A DNA stretch of 64,000 nucleotides from assembly GCA_022841475.1 (NCBI GenBank), contig JALHRJ010000001.1, positions 144,362 to 208,361 of the forward strand. Direction: 5' to 3'. The notes beneath the pieces are model-generated. The model had not been told where the DNA came from, made no database searches, and worked only from the letters and a program-made list of their open reading frames with translations. The translations under genes were made by a program, and so were the position numbers. Source of the DNA: Cyclobacteriaceae bacterium. GTDB lineage: Bacteria > Bacteroidota > Bacteroidia > Cytophagales > Cyclobacteriaceae. Of the stretch, positions 1 through 8,159 are shown in pieces. Positions within the stretch are counted from its first letter, which is position 1; each line of letters begins with the position of its first letter.

Positions 1-141
1 GGAGAGTGTGATGGAGTCAGCCTTTCGAATTGATTGTTGTAACAGGGTATCTGTGGGCAGTATGAAATTCAGACTATCCCACTGCTGGGCGAGGGCCAGA
101 TTAGAAATAAGAAAACATAGAATTATTAGCCTAGAATTCAC
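1..141 (-). CDS. Secreted protein, N-terminal fragment (runs off the window edge)
   Basis: Reading the minus strand from a GTG at 139-141 gives 47 codons open to the window edge. The first 20 residues are a typical signal peptide: a short N-terminal stretch, a hydrophobic run (LIILCFLISNLALA) and a Gln-Gln at the likely cleavage point. The rest (starting WDSLNF) is too short to assign. It points the same way as the toxin/immunity operon at 739-11660 but is about 600 bases beyond it. Function unknown. Confidence 0.5.
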   Translation of the reverse strand, partial: MNSRLIILCFLISNLALAQQWDSLNFILPTDTLLQQSIRKADSITLS

Positions 142-246
142 GTATTAAAGATCTTACTTCTTGTTGATTATACTGAGGGTAAAAAGTACATAATTGATTG
201 TAACATTTGGAAGGCTTTGAAAGCAAAGTCTGGAAGATTCGTGAGT

Positions 247-495
247 CTAATTAAGTTCAGTGAATCTTTTCATGGCATAAACTGTCAAAATGACAAAGAG
301 TCCTCCTATAATAAAATTACCAATAAGTCCAATCCATGTTTTCCAGGTCATAGGTTCCTTCCTTTCCCCAAAACCGATAATTATTCCAGCAAGACTAACT
401 GCAAATGCTATGACAATTGATAGTCCTAGAGGAACAAAGTTTTTGCCAAATCCAAGGTCTCGCCAAAATACAGAAGCTATAAATGTTCCAACCAA
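247..495 (-). CDS. Small membrane protein, start region apparently damaged
   Basis: The 82 codons from a TTG start encode two or three membrane segments (about residues 1-10, 21-43 and 52-74) separated by a short charged loop (GERKEP). No family is recognised. The same frame stays open upstream to a TGA at about 531 and would add a plausible N-terminus (NQKRSDFLLTSG). Just before that TGA is an in-frame ATG-ATA-AAA, and another ATG lies one frame off. The natural start therefore seems broken by one substitution or a one-base loss, unless the TTG is used. It lies downstream of the immunity-like gene at 739-1287 and may be island cargo. Confidence 0.45.
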   Translation of the reverse strand: MVGTFIASVFWRDLGFGKNFVPLGLSIVIAFAVSLAGIIIGFGERKEPMTWKTWIGLIGNFIIGGLFVILTVYAMKRFTELN

Positions 496-738
496 GATTA
501 GTCCGCTAGTTAATAAAAAGTCCGAACGTTTTTGATTTCATTTTATCATCCGTATCTACCTCAATCAGTTGGCTAACCTCTATGCTATTCAACTAAAACT
601 AAATTCATTTGAACCACGATGCTATTAGGCTCAATATATCGAGAACAACTCTAACAAATTCAGATTTTTCCTCCGACTTCCTTGGTTTTTTTGATTTTGG
701 TGTAGCATTCATCCCACTACAATGAAATAAAAAGACGC
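496..738. other. Intergenic, no gene seen
   Basis: This AT-rich spacer lies between the small membrane gene and the immunity-like gene. I see no RNA gene, no strong terminator hairpin and no copy of the tmRNA 3' end that could mark the far junction of the island. Confidence 0.4.
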
Positions 739-1287
739 TCAGTCTTGCACCGAATATTTTTCATGTCCAACTTTCAAAATTTTCATCACTATAGGATTAC
801 GTTCTTTATAATAGATTCCAATGCTACCTGATTCATGAAAGTAAAAGAAATATTCATTTTTTATATCACAGAACACTGGGCTATATGGAGCTTTATTCTT
901 GACAACACATTCGAGGATTGTTTTTAAAAATTTAGGCCAGTCATTGCATATGCAACAACCATCATAGCTAACTTGAATCTGACTGTTAATTAATAATTTT
1001 AGGTAGTTTTGAGCCTCCTCAGATTTACCGGCCAAGTTATAATCATTAGCCTCACTTTCAATATCCCAAGTTTCAAGACAAAAATTCCACCATTGTCTAT
1101 TAAAGATCAATAGGTTAGCTTTGAATTTGCCAAATAAGGAATCAAACATGCCTATTAAATCTTCAGTGACCCAATCCTTATCTTTAAGATAAAATTCATT
1201 TCTGTAAGCATTACTGTCTCTGTACGAATTCAGGTCTGCCCAGCTAAATGGGAACTCGTGATTAATTTCTTCTAACAAATTCTTCAT
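739..1287 (-). CDS. Probable immunity protein for the adjacent RHS toxin
   Basis: This 182-residue soluble protein has no signal peptide and is rich in Trp, Tyr and acidic residues. It contains a cysteine cluster (DGCCICND, around residue 110). It starts three bases after the stop of the 2,151-residue RHS protein, on the same strand. A small cytoplasmic protein directly after an RHS toxin's variable C-terminus is the standard place for an immunity protein, which binds and neutralises its own toxin. I do not recognise its family, so the role rests on position, size and predicted cytoplasmic location. It is the last gene of a four-gene operon that begins at 11660. Confidence 0.6.
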   Translation of the reverse strand: MKNLLEEINHEFPFSWADLNSYRDSNAYRNEFYLKDKDWVTEDLIGMFDSLFGKFKANLLIFNRQWWNFCLETWDIESEANDYNLAGKSEEAQNYLKLLINSQIQVSYDGCCICNDWPKFLKTILECVVKNKAPYSPVFCDIKNEYFFYFHESGSIGIYYKERNPIVMKILKVGHEKYSVQD

Positions 1288-1290
1288 CTA

Positions 1291-4200
1291 TTATTTAATT
1301 GTTTTTAATTGACCCCATGGAATAAGAGTTCCCGTTGCGCTTTTATGTTGATTTTTAATAAAATCTCCATATTTATCGGCATTATGTACCCACTCCAGCC
1401 CTTTGTTTGACTCTTTAAATACTTTAAATTGACTTGCACCATGTGCGGTAATGTCTACCGACCACCACAGGCCATCTTTTCCTTTGCCTTTATAAAATTT
1501 ACCCCAAGTTGAATGGCTTTTGATCGCAACAGCACCTTCGTCAGTCAATTTCCACAGACCCCTATTTTTAGCAATCTGACTAGCCGCACCACTTAGTTTA
1601 CCAGCATTTTTACTCAGGCTGTTTATATTTTTTGCAGGCTGGGTAAGCATCTGCTGAATCATTCTTCCAGAGTTCAGAATCGCAGCTTTCTCTTCGATAT
1701 CCTTAACGGCCGTTTCTATATTGTTTTCAAAATTGTCGGTGTTGTCTCCATTCTGTTCGTTAAGTACCGTGCCGTACTCATTGAGCCCGAAGAGGATAGT
1801 CATTACTATTTTTTCTAATATGCCAGGTTCGTCACCCCCTTCATTGGTTTTACCACTTTCCTCCTTGCTGCCGTTTGGAGGTGCGGTGGCGGTCTCTTCT
1901 TTTTTCTTGTCACCAGGCTTAGTAGGATCAGTGCTTTCTTCCTCCAGACCTCCACCATAATTATACGTATCTACAGCGCCTGTTTCATAATTTACACCCA
2001 TTCCATAGGTAGTGCCTAGCATTCCATCCGGGTCGATGAAGCGTATTGGGTTGTTATATACATAGGTATAGGGCGAAAATCGCCTCGTTACTTCAGCCAA
2101 AGGATCCACAACCATCCACCTACCAATAGCATTGTCATACATGCGAGCCCCATAATCCAACCAGTCTAACCCTAACTCTTCTTGTTTCTCTTTGCCGTTA
2201 TATTGATATGGATTATTCATACTACCAGCTTTCTGATAACTCTTATCCGAGATTGATAACCCAAAAGCATAATACTCATCGGCCTGAATAACCGGGCTCT
2301 TTACATGGGTGTACTTTATATCATCAAAATAAATGTCCTGTTGCGTGGCCCCTTCATTACTTAAATATACATATACAAAGCCCGCTTTGGTAATAGGCAT
2401 AACCCGGGTTAGCAACTGGTGAGGCATCTTGGTTGCCCCTGTTTGCACGTAGGCAGCATCTAGCTGCTGGAAGGCAAGATCGATCAGGTTGTAATTTTTA
2501 TCGAAGTATAAAATGTTTATATACCCCTTGGGCCAACCACTGTTATTGCTATGAGCTGTGCCTGCAGCCACCATAGCTCCATAACTATTTATGGCAGATG
2601 CAGCCGTGCCGGTTTCGCCAATGGCTGGCGGGGCCAGGCCAAAAGCACTTAGCAGAACACTCGCAAAACCAGCGAGGTTGCTGCTGCTGCCCGTGGTGCC
2701 AAAGTATTTGGCAAAAACTTCGGCCTTAATGGTATCGCCCGGCTGCACAGCAAAACTTTTTGCCAACCCTACCTGCCCGGCATAGCCACCGTTGAGTATT
2801 TGCGAATAGGTAAACGTAGTTCCCGCATCGGTATGATCGAACAAATCGAGGTTGGCGCGACTATAGTTTGCGAACGTTGCCTGCTCAGTTGTTTGGGTTG
2901 CCGTCTCCAGGGTAGCTGTATGTATTGTTACATCGGCTTTGGTGGTGGCAGTAATGCGCACATTGCCTAAGTGGTCTTTTAGATGATATTGATATTCTGG
3001 CGTGGCTCCCGTCATCACAACACGGCCCTCTCCGTTATTTATGTATTGCAGCACGTTGCCTTCATATACAAAGGCACCCACATAGTCAGTCTTTTTCTGG
3101 CTTACATGGCTCGTATTAAAGACCTCCTGCTGCAACTTCCGGCCGGCTGCGTCATAAACATACTTGACATACTCACCATTGGTTTTGGTTACTTTCTTAA
3201 CTAAGTTCAGGTAGTTGTACTCGATGTTGCCAACCATTTTGTTATCATCTTTGGTGAGGCTGCCATTGGCATCATACGTGTAGTCGGCTTCGGTACCGCT
3301 GCCTGTGGCATCATCTTTAAAGCCAGCGGTGTTGGCCGTTGCATCATACACCCGTTGCAACTGGTTGCCGGTATAGAAATAACTCAGGTTGTCGATCAGG
3401 CCAAAATTTTGAGTGCCGGGTGTAAGCAGGCCCGTGCGCTCAAGGGCTGTGATATTTCCGTTGGCATCATAGCCTTTTATATGTTCATTGTATCGATCCA
3501 CCTCCTGATCCCAGGCAGACGTGGTGATGTTTTTACGCGTGTGTTGTGCCAACCGCAACCGATTAAGTGGATCATAAACATATCCATTACTGCGCTGCTC
3601 GCCATCGTGTACACTCTTCCATCGTGCACCACTTACATTTCCGTTGTATTGTTTCTGCTGGTAACCGTTCTGGTAGAATAACTCCATGCCAAAGAAATCG
3701 CGATCGGTGCCGCTTAACAAAGCATCGTTAAGATGAGTAAGCTGGCCGCGGATATTATACTTCATGTCTATCGATTGGAACCAGGTTGTGCCATTGGTAC
3801 TGTGTAAATTTTTTTCTACTGCCTGATTGATTTCGTTATAGCGATTGTTGGAAATCCGAAATTCCGTAGTTCCTATTTTATTATAAGCCGTAATAGGGCG
3901 ATCGAAATCATCGTAGTCAACGCGTTCTTCAATTTTCTTTTCATTAGCACCACCCCCAACATGGTGGACAGTAACAGTTTTTAAGATGTTGGGGCTGATC
4001 TTGTTTTCGTAGGCCATCGAAACCCGGTCGATTGAGTTGCGCACATTGCGGCTTATTGACTGCATAGGCCTGTTGCGGTCATCATAGTACGTAATCGACT
4101 CCAGCCACGCATTCGTTTCGAGGTTTCGAACCAGGGTGGCAGTCACCTGCCCGTTGATGCGTTTGTTATAGGTAGTGGGCGATCCAGTGCCAAAACCTGA

Positions 4201-7200
4201 GAGTGCACTTTCTACAACATAGTTGTGTGTTGAGGACAATACAAAAACAGAAGGCAACTGGTAGTTATCGTAAAATGTTTTTGTTAATACGGAAGCATCA
4301 TTTGCCATGACTGGAAATGATCCATTATAGGTGTATTCATTGCCGGTTGTTTTAGCCTCGTACCCAAACTGGGCTGAAACATTTGTTCTAAGTGTAGCAT
4401 AAGCGGTGGCATCAGTGTATTCCCCGGTCATTACAGGCCGGCCGAGAATGTCGTATTTGGTAAATGACCATTTGTTTGTGCTGCGTTGCACTGCGTTTTG
4501 TGTCAACACAAGCCGATCCAGGTTGTCGTAAATCATGTACACCCAGCCTGCTGCCGGAATTCTTTTTTCAATCTGGCGCTGGCGGGCATCATATTTATAC
4601 TGATATCCATGAAGATCAACCTGCGCACTATGGCTGGCCCAGACAAAAGCTGCACCTGCAAGGTCTTTGATTAGCTGGGGTGTTAATACAAAACGGAGAT
4701 TATTGAGAACATCATAAACGTAATAGGTATCCAGCCATTCATCTTTATCGCCTTTGATGCGTTTTAAGATCATGCGCCCTTCCTTGTCCTTGTATTGCCG
4801 GGCGGCCTGATCATTTTCATCACGACCTTCCGAAACTATTAATTCGCGCATGTTGTATGTTCCGGTCTGCACCAATTGGCCTGTGGTGTTTACGGTAAAA
4901 TAGCGAACGGGTAGGTCCTGACTACCTAGTGCCCACGAATCCATTTTCACTTCTTTACCACTACCCATTTTCCAGTCTTCACCGGGGCTGGATTGTTTGA
5001 GGACACGATTAAGCGGAGAGGCTTCATATTGAGTTTCGCTGAATGGCCAGCACGAAGTAGCGACATCAGGAGTTCCCTGGCTATAGAAGTTGTATTGTTC
5101 CAACTTTGCATTTTTCCTAAAGCCATCCACGTCTATATCCGAAGAAGTAGTTGAATAAGGCAAAAACTCTTTTACTACTCTTCCATACTGATCGTATTCC
5201 ATGTGGATGACCAGGTCTTTGTTTTGCGGTGAAGCTTGTCTATCCATCGTTTGAATTGGCATCCCTAAACCATCAATGTATTGTGTAGTCATGCTCACTT
5301 CGGTACGATCAAAATTGGAATAGACAAAATCGGTTGTGGCAAGAGCGGGTTTCTTAGCGATGTAAGAACGAACATAATTTTTTCGGATGGCCGCTGAGAC
5401 AGCAGATGGTGGTGTGTTCGTACACGTTTCAGCAACTATTGATTCAAGTTGATTAGTTAGTTGAGTAACATACAGATAATCTGATTCCTTACTCTGTCCA
5501 TTCGCTAAGGTTGTAAATACCGAGTATTTGCCTGATGAGTTGGCCGTATAACTGGTGGAGGTGGCCCCGCTGACGTTAACTCCATTTTTCTTCCATTGAT
5601 AGGATGTGTAACCGCTCTGGGTTGTTAGTATAACATTCTGTCCAGTTGCCAGGTAAGGATTACCGGCTGTTGACACTACAGGAATTGGCAAAACATTTCC
5701 GGTTACAACCGCGTGCGCACTTTCACATGCTACAGCACTAATTGCTTTAACACGATAGGTTGTACTGGCTGCGTAATCAACAGTATACGAGGCTGCGGTT
5801 GCTCCTGCAATGTTGACACTGCTACTATTCATCCACTGATATGTTGTACCCTGTGGGGCTCCGGACGCAATCAGGGTGATTGCACCGAATCCGAATCGGC
5901 CAAAGTAACCAGTTACTGTTGGCGTAGCAGGCAATGCATTTACGGTCGCAATAACAGCCGTCCGGGTTACTGATTCGCAAGTCGAGGTAGTGTTATACGT
6001 ACTAACATAATAGGTGGTGGTTGCGCTGATCGATGGCCCAAAGCTTAATCCTGTTGCAAGCGGTGCTCCGCCCGTTGACGCTGAATACCATCGGGCACTG
6101 TTGCCATTTGCGCCTGGGGTAGCTGTCAAAGAAACAACTCCGGTGCCACATCGACTTACTGGGTTTGACGTTGCAGCTCCGGGTACCAGGTTTACGGTGG
6201 CTGTAATTTGAATCCGGGGTGTACTCTCGCAAGTAGTAGTGCTATTATAGCTGGTGACCCAGTAGCTGGTGGTTGTAGTAATACTTGGGGTCGTATAATC
6301 AGTGGCGGTAGCAAATGGAGTTCCTCCACTCGATGCACTATACCAACGGATTGTATTGCTATCGGCCCCAAAGGTCGCACTTAATGCAACCTGACCTGTG
6401 CCACAACGTGAGCCATTTGTAACTGTGGGGTTTGAAGGAATCGGATTGATCGTTGCTGTAACCTGAATCCGGGGGGTACTCTCACATGTGGTGGTATTAT
6501 TGTAACTGGTGACCCAGTAGCTGGTGGTCGTGGTAATACTTGGGGTCGTATATTCCGTGGCGGTAGCAAATGGTGTTCCTCCACTCGAAGCACTGTACCA
6601 CCGGATTGTATTACCATTGGCTCCAAAGGCTGCGCTTAAGGCAACAGTGCCGGTGCCACACCGGGCGCCATTAGTTACAGTCGGGTTTGCTGGAATCGGA
6701 TTAATGGTAGCAGTAACAGCGACTCTTGCTCCTTCGCACAAAGTGCTACTATTATAACTGCTGGCCCAATAGGTAGTCGTTGAAGAAAGCGAGGGTGTTG
6801 GAAAATCATTTGCTGTGAGCAGCAGCGAACCTCCTGCGGAAGCGTCATACCACCTGAGTATTGTACCATTTGTTCCCGGGGTTCCACTTAGATTTACCGT
6901 CCCTGTTCCACAGCGACTGGCTGATGTAACAGTTGGATTATCGGGTATCGGGTTTACTGTCACCGATACCGGTAGTCGGGCGCTCTCACACAATGTCGAA
7001 AGATTGATGCTGCTGACATAAAATGTTGTTGAACTACTTACACTTGGTGCATAAGCATTAGCCGTGGCCAGCGGAGAACCGCCCGATGAAGCTGCATACC
7101 ATTGCAGATGGGATCCATTGGTGCCGGGTGTTCCTGATAAGGAAACTGTACCGGTGCCACAGCGGGTTGCGCCACTTGTTAACCCGGTAGGCGTTCCAAC

Positions 7201-7746
7201 AACCGCATGAACGGAGGCTGTGATTATAACCCGCGGGAAGCTTTCAATTCCTGTCGAGGTGTTAACGGTAGTGATATAATAGTTTGTTGTGGTGCTGAGT
7301 GAGGGAGTAGTATATGAGAGATTTTGCCCGAGGTAGGTACCCTTCGTAGCCTGGGTATACCATTTAATATTGTTCCCATTTGCGCCCGGGGTTGCGCTTA
7401 GATTCACAGTCCCCGTGCCACAGGTAAAGCTATGATTAGGAGTGGGTGCCTGTGGAACGGCCGCATACACAGTAACGGAGAGTGATCCCAGCCAACCACC
7501 ATTGTCAAAAAACATGACTGAGCCACTTCCTTCTGTAGTCCAGGAAATAGTAGCATAGTAGGTTGAACCTGAAGACCACGAAGAGGTCACATTGCCGTTT
7601 GAAGCTTGCCATTCCGGTATTACAACAAAGCCGGTATAGGAATAGGTAAGATTATCACCTACATACGCAGTTTGACTTCCGGAGATCTGCGCCATCAGGG
7701 AAGTCACTGTAAGGGAGAGTAGAAATATAATGACGAGATGCTTCAT
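1291..7746 (-). CDS. Ig-like/DUF6443/RHS-repeat polymorphic toxin
   Basis: This 2,151-residue secreted protein starts at the ATG at 7744-7746, one base after the stop of the upstream gene, because a clear signal peptide begins there (MKHLVIIFLLSLTVTSLMAQ). Longer in-frame starts would put ten polar residues before it. Domain order: signal peptide; about eight Ig-like repeats of 80-90 residues (RCGTGTV, WY, TTYY motifs, resembling the CHU_C-associated Ig family) to about residue 770; a DUF6443-type region (YIDGLGMP, QASP); a long YD/RHS shell; the RHS core end (YNGKEKQEELGLDWLDYGARMYD cut here at DYGARMYD, then FIDPDGM); a low-complexity linker; and a C-terminal toxin tip of about 95 residues. 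RHS shells encapsulate and release such tips. There is no type IX C-terminal signal. Confidence 0.85.
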   Translation of the reverse strand: MKHLVIIFLLSLTVTSLMAQISGSQTAYVGDNLTYSYTGFVVIPEWQASNGNVTSSWSSGSTYYATISWTTEGSGSVMFFDNGGWLGSLSVTVYAAVPQAPTPNHSFTCGTGTVNLSATPGANGNNIKWYTQATKGTYLGQNLSYTTPSLSTTTNYYITTVNTSTGIESFPRVIITASVHAVVGTPTGLTSGATRCGTGTVSLSGTPGTNGSHLQWYAASSGGSPLATANAYAPSVSSSTTFYVSSINLSTLCESARLPVSVTVNPIPDNPTVTSASRCGTGTVNLSGTPGTNGTILRWYDASAGGSLLLTANDFPTPSLSSTTTYWASSYNSSTLCEGARVAVTATINPIPANPTVTNGARCGTGTVALSAAFGANGNTIRWYSASSGGTPFATATEYTTPSITTTTSYWVTSYNNTTTCESTPRIQVTATINPIPSNPTVTNGSRCGTGQVALSATFGADSNTIRWYSASSGGTPFATATDYTTPSITTTTSYWVTSYNSTTTCESTPRIQITATVNLVPGAATSNPVSRCGTGVVSLTATPGANGNSARWYSASTGGAPLATGLSFGPSISATTTYYVSTYNTTSTCESVTRTAVIATVNALPATPTVTGYFGRFGFGAITLIASGAPQGTTYQWMNSSSVNIAGATAASYTVDYAASTTYRVKAISAVACESAHAVVTGNVLPIPVVSTAGNPYLATGQNVILTTQSGYTSYQWKKNGVNVSGATSTSYTANSSGKYSVFTTLANGQSKESDYLYVTQLTNQLESIVAETCTNTPPSAVSAAIRKNYVRSYIAKKPALATTDFVYSNFDRTEVSMTTQYIDGLGMPIQTMDRQASPQNKDLVIHMEYDQYGRVVKEFLPYSTTSSDIDVDGFRKNAKLEQYNFYSQGTPDVATSCWPFSETQYEASPLNRVLKQSSPGEDWKMGSGKEVKMDSWALGSQDLPVRYFTVNTTGQLVQTGTYNMRELIVSEGRDENDQAARQYKDKEGRMILKRIKGDKDEWLDTYYVYDVLNNLRFVLTPQLIKDLAGAAFVWASHSAQVDLHGYQYKYDARQRQIEKRIPAAGWVYMIYDNLDRLVLTQNAVQRSTNKWSFTKYDILGRPVMTGEYTDATAYATLRTNVSAQFGYEAKTTGNEYTYNGSFPVMANDASVLTKTFYDNYQLPSVFVLSSTHNYVVESALSGFGTGSPTTYNKRINGQVTATLVRNLETNAWLESITYYDDRNRPMQSISRNVRNSIDRVSMAYENKISPNILKTVTVHHVGGGANEKKIEERVDYDDFDRPITAYNKIGTTEFRISNNRYNEINQAVEKNLHSTNGTTWFQSIDMKYNIRGQLTHLNDALLSGTDRDFFGMELFYQNGYQQKQYNGNVSGARWKSVHDGEQRSNGYVYDPLNRLRLAQHTRKNITTSAWDQEVDRYNEHIKGYDANGNITALERTGLLTPGTQNFGLIDNLSYFYTGNQLQRVYDATANTAGFKDDATGSGTEADYTYDANGSLTKDDNKMVGNIEYNYLNLVKKVTKTNGEYVKYVYDAAGRKLQQEVFNTSHVSQKKTDYVGAFVYEGNVLQYINNGEGRVVMTGATPEYQYHLKDHLGNVRITATTKADVTIHTATLETATQTTEQATFANYSRANLDLFDHTDAGTTFTYSQILNGGYAGQVGLAKSFAVQPGDTIKAEVFAKYFGTTGSSSNLAGFASVLLSAFGLAPPAIGETGTAASAINSYGAMVAAGTAHSNNSGWPKGYINILYFDKNYNLIDLAFQQLDAAYVQTGATKMPHQLLTRVMPITKAGFVYVYLSNEGATQQDIYFDDIKYTHVKSPVIQADEYYAFGLSISDKSYQKAGSMNNPYQYNGKEKQEELGLDWLDYGARMYDNAIGRWMVVDPLAEVTRRFSPYTYVYNNPIRFIDPDGMLGTTYGMGVNYETGAVDTYNYGGGLEEESTDPTKPGDKKKEETATAPPNGSKEESGKTNEGGDEPGILEKIVMTILFGLNEYGTVLNEQNGDNTDNFENNIETAVKDIEEKAAILNSGRMIQQMLTQPAKNINSLSKNAGKLSGAASQIAKNRGLWKLTDEGAVAIKSHSTWGKFYKGKGKDGLWWSVDITAHGASQFKVFKESNKGLEWVHNADKYGDFIKNQHKSATGTLIPWGQLKTIK
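6183..6692. repeat. Two near-identical tandem 255-bp Ig-domain units
   Basis: Within the toxin gene two adjacent units with an exact period of 255 bases (85 codons) are almost identical. For example, ctggtgacccagtagctggt occurs at 6251 and 6506, and ggaatcgg occurs at about 6437 and 6692. The neighbouring Ig units are clearly related but more diverged. This suggests a recent in-frame duplication inside an array of about seven Ig-like repeats (roughly 5890-7460). Confidence 0.8.
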
Positions 7747-7747
7747 A

Positions 7748-8152
7748 TCACTTGACTTCGTAGGATGAGATGACAAATTTTTGCTTGAGACCGTCTTTGT
7801 GACCAGAGAAGTCTAGTATAAAGGAATATTGCCCGTTGACTCGTTGAAGCGTACCACTTCCAGTCTTGCCACCATAGTTCAATTGATAAACAACAGTTCC
7901 ATCACTGGTGAGATTTTGCCATGTACCGTCTTTTGAAATAATTCTGAAAGACTTTGATACCTGACCTTGTATAATTTCAATTTGAGTGTCCGAAGTTCTT
8001 ACTTCGAAAGATTCCGTTCTGCTCGCACTGGTCCTTAGGTCAACTGCCTGTGAAACTGACCAATGAATATTTTGTGTCAACACATCCTGACCCTGAGCTC
8101 CAGAGGCGATCCCCAGTAAACAGAAAAGGAAAAAAAGTTGTCTGGCCTTCAT
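7748..8152 (-). CDS. Small secreted protein between two RHS proteins
   Basis: The start chosen is the ATG at 8150-8152, where a signal peptide begins (MKARQLFFLFCLLGIASGAQG). It follows the upstream RHS gene's stop by seven bases; an in-frame start at 8188 would overlap that gene and bury the signal sequence. The mature part, about 115 residues, looks all-beta: alternating polar and hydrophobic strands, a WQNLTSDGTVVYQLNYGGKTG stretch (cut here: GTVVYQLNYGGK), and no cysteines. Its stop is one base before the toxin ATG, so the two are probably translationally coupled. No family is recognised. A chaperone, adaptor or surface partner of the flanking RHS proteins is inferred only from position. 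Confidence 0.65.
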   Translation of the reverse strand: MKARQLFFLFCLLGIASGAQGQDVLTQNIHWSVSQAVDLRTSASRTESFEVRTSDTQIEIIQGQVSKSFRIISKDGTWQNLTSDGTVVYQLNYGGKTGSGTLQRVNGQYSFILDFSGHKDGLKQKFVISSYEVK

Positions 8153-8159
8153 GAATCTA

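Noticed and set aside
6183..6692. Tandem direct repeats considered as a CRISPR array
   Set aside because: Units are 255 bases, in frame and coding, with no repeat-spacer alternation; no CRISPR array or cas gene was seen in the window.
5713..7021. Several plus- and minus-strand frames over the Ig repeats
   Set aside because: They are shadows of the repeated Ig codons of the toxin gene, repeating with the same 255-base period.
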